Positions 6,522 to 9,314 of a stretch of DNA of 9,314 nt are shown here, one piece after another. The stretch's first letter is position 1. Each line of letters opens with the position of its first letter. Made by a program: the position numbers and the translations under genes. Source of the DNA: Rhodoferax sp. (lineage in GTDB: Bacteria; Pseudomonadota; Gammaproteobacteria; Burkholderiales; Burkholderiaceae_C); NCBI GenBank assembly GCA_030683195.1, contig JAUXQA010000095.1, positions 1 to 9,314 on the forward strand, given 5' to 3'. The notes beneath the pieces are model-generated. The model was not told where the DNA came from and made no database searches. It was given only the letters and a program-made list of their open reading frames with translations.

Positions 6522-7349
6522 ATGACTCAAAAACTCACCGGCAAAGTCGCCCTTGTCTCCGGTTCTGGTCGCGGTATTGGCCGTGAAATCGCCCTCAAAC
6601 TCGCCAGCGACGGCGCGCGCTTGGTCATCAACGATCTGGATGCCGCGCCGGCCGAGGCCACGGTGGCCGAGATTGTGGCCAGTGGTGGCCAGGCCGTGGC
6701 CTGCATTGGCAGCGTGACCGATGCCGATTTTGGCGAACGTTTCGTCAAGACGGCTCTGGACAGCTTTGGCGGCATTGACATCATCGTCAACAACGCCGGC
6801 TACACCTGGGACAACGTGGTGCAAAAGATGAGCGATGAGCAGTGGGAGGCCATGCTGGCCGTGCACCTGACTGCGCCGTTTCGCATTCTGCGCGCAGCGT
6901 CCGGTTTTATCCGTGATGCAGCCAAAAAAGAAGCCGAGGCCGGACAGGTGGTGTTTCGCAAGGTGGTCAATATCTCTTCCACATCGGGCGTGTACGGCAA
7001 CGCGGGCCAAGCCAACTATGCCGCAGCCAAGGCGGGTATCAACGGCCTGACCAAGGCCATGGCGAAGGAGTGGGGGCGCTACAAGGTCAACGTCAATAGC
7101 GTGGCGTTTGGCTTGATCATGACCCGCCTGACCGAAGCCGCTGCCGATGCGGATGCCAAGATCGACATTGCCGGTCAGCAAATCAAGGTGGGGGTGAATC
7201 CGCAGGTACTGAAAAACGCTGAGGCGTTGATTCCCCTGGGCCGGGGCGGTACGCCAGAGGAAGCGGCTGGCGCGGTGTATTTGTTCTGCATTCCCGAGTC
7301 CAACTACGTCAGCGGTCAGGTGTTGGTGTGTGGCGGTGGCCGGCCATGA
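6522..7349 (+). CDS. SDR-family (3R)-hydroxyacyl-CoA dehydrogenase, MFE-2-like
   Basis: A 275-residue short-chain dehydrogenase/reductase. The cofactor loop is SGSGRGIG (13-20), with Ser13 where most SDRs have Thr. Asp38, at the end of the second strand (LVINDLD), favours NAD over NADP. NNAG is at 90-93 and the catalytic Ser153, Tyr166 and Lys170 lie in NISSTSG and YAAAK. The position usually held by the active-site Asn of the tetrad is His115 (AVHLTAPF), as I recall for the dehydrogenase domain of peroxisomal D-bifunctional protein. The protein is longer than FabG (about 245 residues) through insertions near 134-147 and 205-235. The ATG at 6522 is chosen because AGGAA (6509-6513) precedes it by eight bases and the fold begins there; the frame is open further upstream but only inside the hydratase gene. 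Its stop overlaps the next start. The probable role is oxidation of (3R)-hydroxyacyl-CoA to 3-ketoacyl-CoA; FabG-like reduction is less likely in this context. Confidence 0.92.
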   Translation: MTQKLTGKVALVSGSGRGIGREIALKLASDGARLVINDLDAAPAEATVAEIVASGGQAVACIGSVTDADFGERFVKTALDSFGGIDIIVNNAGYTWDNVVQKMSDEQWEAMLAVHLTAPFRILRAASGFIRDAAKKEAEAGQVVFRKVVNISSTSGVYGNAGQANYAAAKAGINGLTKAMAKEWGRYKVNVNSVAFGLIMTRLTEAAADADAKIDIAGQQIKVGVNPQVLKNAEALIPLGRGGTPEEAAGAVYLFCIPESNYVSGQVLVCGGGRP

Positions 7350-8500
7350 ACCAGGCCCAACGTCCCTGGATGGACTCTGACCTGGACATGCTCCGCGACA
7401 CCGCGCGCAAGTTCTTCGAGCGTGAATGTGTCCCGAACGAAGCCCGGTGGCGCGCGCAGCACCACGCCGACCGCGAGGTCTGGTTCAAGGCCGGGCAGGC
7501 CGGCCTGCTGTGCGCCAGTATTCCCGAGGAATACGGCGGTGGCGGTGGCAGCTTTTTGCATGAGGCGGTGATTTGTGAGGAGCAGGCCAATGCCATGGTG
7601 GGTGCGTTCAGCAACAACGTGCACAGCGGCATCGTGGCGCACTACATCCTGGCCTACGGCAGCGAAGCGCAAAAGCAGCGCTGGCTGCCCCGCATGGCTA
7701 CCGGCGAACTGGTGGCGGCCATCGCCATGAGCGAGCCCGGTGCGGGCACCGACCTGCAGCGCATCAAGACCAGCGCCGTGCGCGACGGCGATGACTATGT
7801 CGTCAACGGCTCCAAGACCTTCATCACCAATGGCCACCATGCCAACCTGATGTGTGTGGCGGTCAAGACCAATGCAACAGCAGGTGCCAAGGGGGTATCG
7901 CTGGTCATGATCGAAACCGATGGCCTGCAAGGCTTTCGCCGGGGTCGACTGCTCGACAAAATGGGCCAAAAGACTTTGGATGCGGTGGAGCTGTTTTTTG
8001 ACGCCATGCGCGTTCCGGTAGCCAATTTGCTGGGCGACGACGAGGGCACCGGGTTTGCCCAGCTCATGCAACAGCTGCCACAAGAGCGGTTGCTGATTGC
8101 CGTGGGCGCCGTGGCCACCATGCACCGCGCCATTGCCGAAACCCTGGCCTATGTGCGCCAACGCGAGGCCTTTGGCAAGCCGCTGATGGCGCTGCAAAAC
8201 ACCCGCTTCAAGCTGGCAGAGTGCCAGACGCAGGCCACCGTGGCGCGCAGCTTTGTGGATGACTGCATTGGCCGTGTGCTGCGCGGTGAGCTCGACATTC
8301 CCACCGCCGCCATGGCCAAGTGGTGGACCACCGATACCAACTGCCGCATTGTGGATGAGTGCCTGCAGTTCTTTGGTGGCTACGGCTACATGATGGAGTA
8401 CCCGATTGCACGCCTGTATGCCGACGTGCGTGTGGGAAAAATTTACGGCGGGGCCAACGAGGTCATGAAGGAAATTGTGGCCCGGGCCATGGACCGCTAG
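7346..8500 (+). CDS. Acyl-CoA dehydrogenase with LCAD/IVD-type catalytic glutamate
   Basis: A 384-residue FAD-dependent acyl-CoA dehydrogenase with the usual three domains. The N-terminal helices include IPEEYGG (59-65). The middle strands hold the FAD motif MSEPGAGTD (128-136) and GSKTFITNG (155-163). The C-terminal helices include REAFGKPL (273-280) and QFFGGYGY (341-348). It forms the 2,3-trans double bond of acyl-CoA, passing electrons to ETF, which is not encoded here. In MCAD and SCAD the catalytic Glu is in the YEG motif; here that segment is YGGANEV, with Gly368 in place of Glu. A Glu occurs instead at 247 in LPQERL, the position used by long-chain (LCAD) and isovaleryl-CoA dehydrogenases, pointing to long or branched substrates. 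The start overlaps the SDR stop (ATGA), implying translational coupling. An in-frame GTG at 7328 is possible but would lie inside the SDR gene and add an atypical peptide. Confidence 0.95.
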   Translation: MNQAQRPWMDSDLDMLRDTARKFFERECVPNEARWRAQHHADREVWFKAGQAGLLCASIPEEYGGGGGSFLHEAVICEEQANAMVGAFSNNVHSGIVAHYILAYGSEAQKQRWLPRMATGELVAAIAMSEPGAGTDLQRIKTSAVRDGDDYVVNGSKTFITNGHHANLMCVAVKTNATAGAKGVSLVMIETDGLQGFRRGRLLDKMGQKTLDAVELFFDAMRVPVANLLGDDEGTGFAQLMQQLPQERLLIAVGAVATMHRAIAETLAYVRQREAFGKPLMALQNTRFKLAECQTQATVARSFVDDCIGRVLRGELDIPTAAMAKWWTTDTNCRIVDECLQFFGGYGYMMEYPIARLYADVRVGKIYGGANEVMKEIVARAMDR

Positions 8501-8502
8501 CC

Positions 8503-9314
8503 ATGCCAGCCCTGCACCACCGCCACTGGCCCAAGGGACTCTCGCACGACGTGCGGGTGCCCCGGGTCACTCTGGTTCACTTTCTGGAGGTGGCCGCCCA
8601 GCGCTACCCGGACAAGCCTGCCGTGTTGTACTGTGGCGCGGCGCTCACCTATTCCGCGTTGTGGGCCAAGGTGAATGCGATGGCTGCCTACCTGCAGCAG
8701 CGCCTGGGTGTGCAGCGCGGCGACCGCGTGCTGCTCATGAGCCAGAACTGCCCGCAGTTTGTCATCGCTTATTACGCCGTATTGCGCGCGGGCGCCGCGG
8801 TGGTACCGGTGAACCCCATGAGTACGGCGCCCGAAATTCGTTATTACCTGGTCGACAGCGGTGCGCGGGTGGCCTTTGTGGCGCAAGAGTTGCTGCCCCA
8901 GGCGCTGGCCTGCACCGCGCCGCATCAGGTGGATGGTTTGCAGGCCCTGGTGGTTCATGCCTACAGCGACGGCCTGCCCGCGCAAATTGGCGATGAAGTG
9001 CCCGGCTGGGTGACGGCCCCGCGTGAGCTATTGACTGATGCCGCTTGCCACGGCTTTGAAGACGCCTTGGCTGCGGCCCTGCAACCCGCACCCGACGCCG
9101 GTCAGCCCGATGATCTGGCGGTGCTGCCCTATACCTCGGGCACCACCGGCCACCCCAAAGGCTGCATGCACACGCACAGCACCGTGCTGGCCTCCAACAT
9201 CGCCTCGCAGTTGTGGCGCGGCCTGCATGCGGACACCGTGTTCTTGTGCGTGGCGCCGCTGTTTCACATGCTGGGCATGCAAAACGGCATGAACATGCCG
9301 CTCACGCTGGGGGC
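8503..9314 (+). CDS. Acyl-CoA synthetase (AMP-forming), N-terminal part (3' end outside window)
   Basis: The frame starts at an ATG two bases after the dehydrogenase stop and stays open to the right edge (270 codons), about half of a typical 500-570-residue ligase. Recognisable segments are FLEVAAQRYPDKPAV (27-41), LTYSALW (48-54), GVQRGDRVLLMSQNCPQFV (69-87), the VPVNPM turn (101-106), the AMP-binding P-loop YTSGTTGHPKG (210-220) and APLFHMLGMQ (251-260). The family adenylates a carboxylic acid with ATP and transfers it to CoA, which would provide the entry reaction of this pathway. The acyl-binding pocket and the C-terminal domain are largely outside the window, so chain length and substrate class cannot be judged. 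There is no strong Shine-Dalgarno sequence; translation is probably coupled to the upstream gene. Confidence 0.93.
   Translation, partial: MPALHHRHWPKGLSHDVRVPRVTLVHFLEVAAQRYPDKPAVLYCGAALTYSALWAKVNAMAAYLQQRLGVQRGDRVLLMSQNCPQFVIAYYAVLRAGAAVVPVNPMSTAPEIRYYLVDSGARVAFVAQELLPQALACTAPHQVDGLQALVVHAYSDGLPAQIGDEVPGWVTAPRELLTDAACHGFEDALAAALQPAPDAGQPDDLAVLPYTSGTTGHPKGCMHTHSTVLASNIASQLWRGLHADTVFLCVAPLFHMLGMQNGMNMPLTLG

Noticed and set aside
7316..8197. Antisense open frame of 293 codons over the acyl-CoA dehydrogenase
   Set aside because: The plus strand encodes a complete dehydrogenase; the antisense translation has no recognisable family features.

Overview
The window looks like chromosomal DNA from a GC-rich Gram-negative bacterium, most likely a betaproteobacterium of the Burkholderiales (Comamonadaceae-like). 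That is inferred from the GC-rich codon use, the outer-membrane TonB receptor and the style of the catabolic cluster; the sequence holds no direct taxonomic marker. Nothing mobile is visible: no IS ends, integrase, tRNA, rRNA or CRISPR array.

Layout. The left part (1-1765, minus strand) is the N-terminal 588 codons of a TonB-dependent outer-membrane receptor whose 3' end lies beyond the left edge. A 241-bp divergent spacer (1766-2006) separates it from seven complete genes and one right-truncated gene, all on the plus strand: a CaiB/BaiF-family protein with the catalytic residues of alpha-methylacyl-CoA racemase (2007-3212), an AraC-family regulator (3275-4306), and, after a 112-bp AT-richer gap with candidate operator sequences, a tightly packed run. 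That run is an SCP-x type thiolase (4419-5612), a MaoC N-type hydratase subunit without active-site residues (5625-6077), a catalytic MaoC hydratase subunit (6080-6502), an SDR of the D-3-hydroxyacyl-CoA dehydrogenase type (6522-7349), an acyl-CoA dehydrogenase with the LCAD/IVD active-site arrangement (7346-8500) and an acyl-CoA synthetase cut off by the right edge (8503-9314). Gaps between successive genes in the run are 12, 2, 19, -4 and 2 bases, so it is almost certainly one operon.

How the genes fit together. The set supplies every chemical step of one beta-oxidation cycle: activation (ligase), alpha-methyl epimerisation (racemase), dehydrogenation (ACAD), R-specific hydration (MaoC pair), D-hydroxy oxidation (SDR) and thiolysis (SCP-x thiolase). 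This combination resembles the animal peroxisomal branched-chain pathway (synthetase, AMACR, oxidase, D-bifunctional protein, SCPx) more than the ordinary L-specific FadAB route, with the bifunctional protein split into separate genes. My inference is a catabolic locus for a methyl-branched, probably hydrophobic acid such as an isoprenoid acid or a steroid or terpenoid side chain. The AraC protein would be the local regulator and the TonB receptor a possible importer. The actual substrate cannot be read from the sequence.
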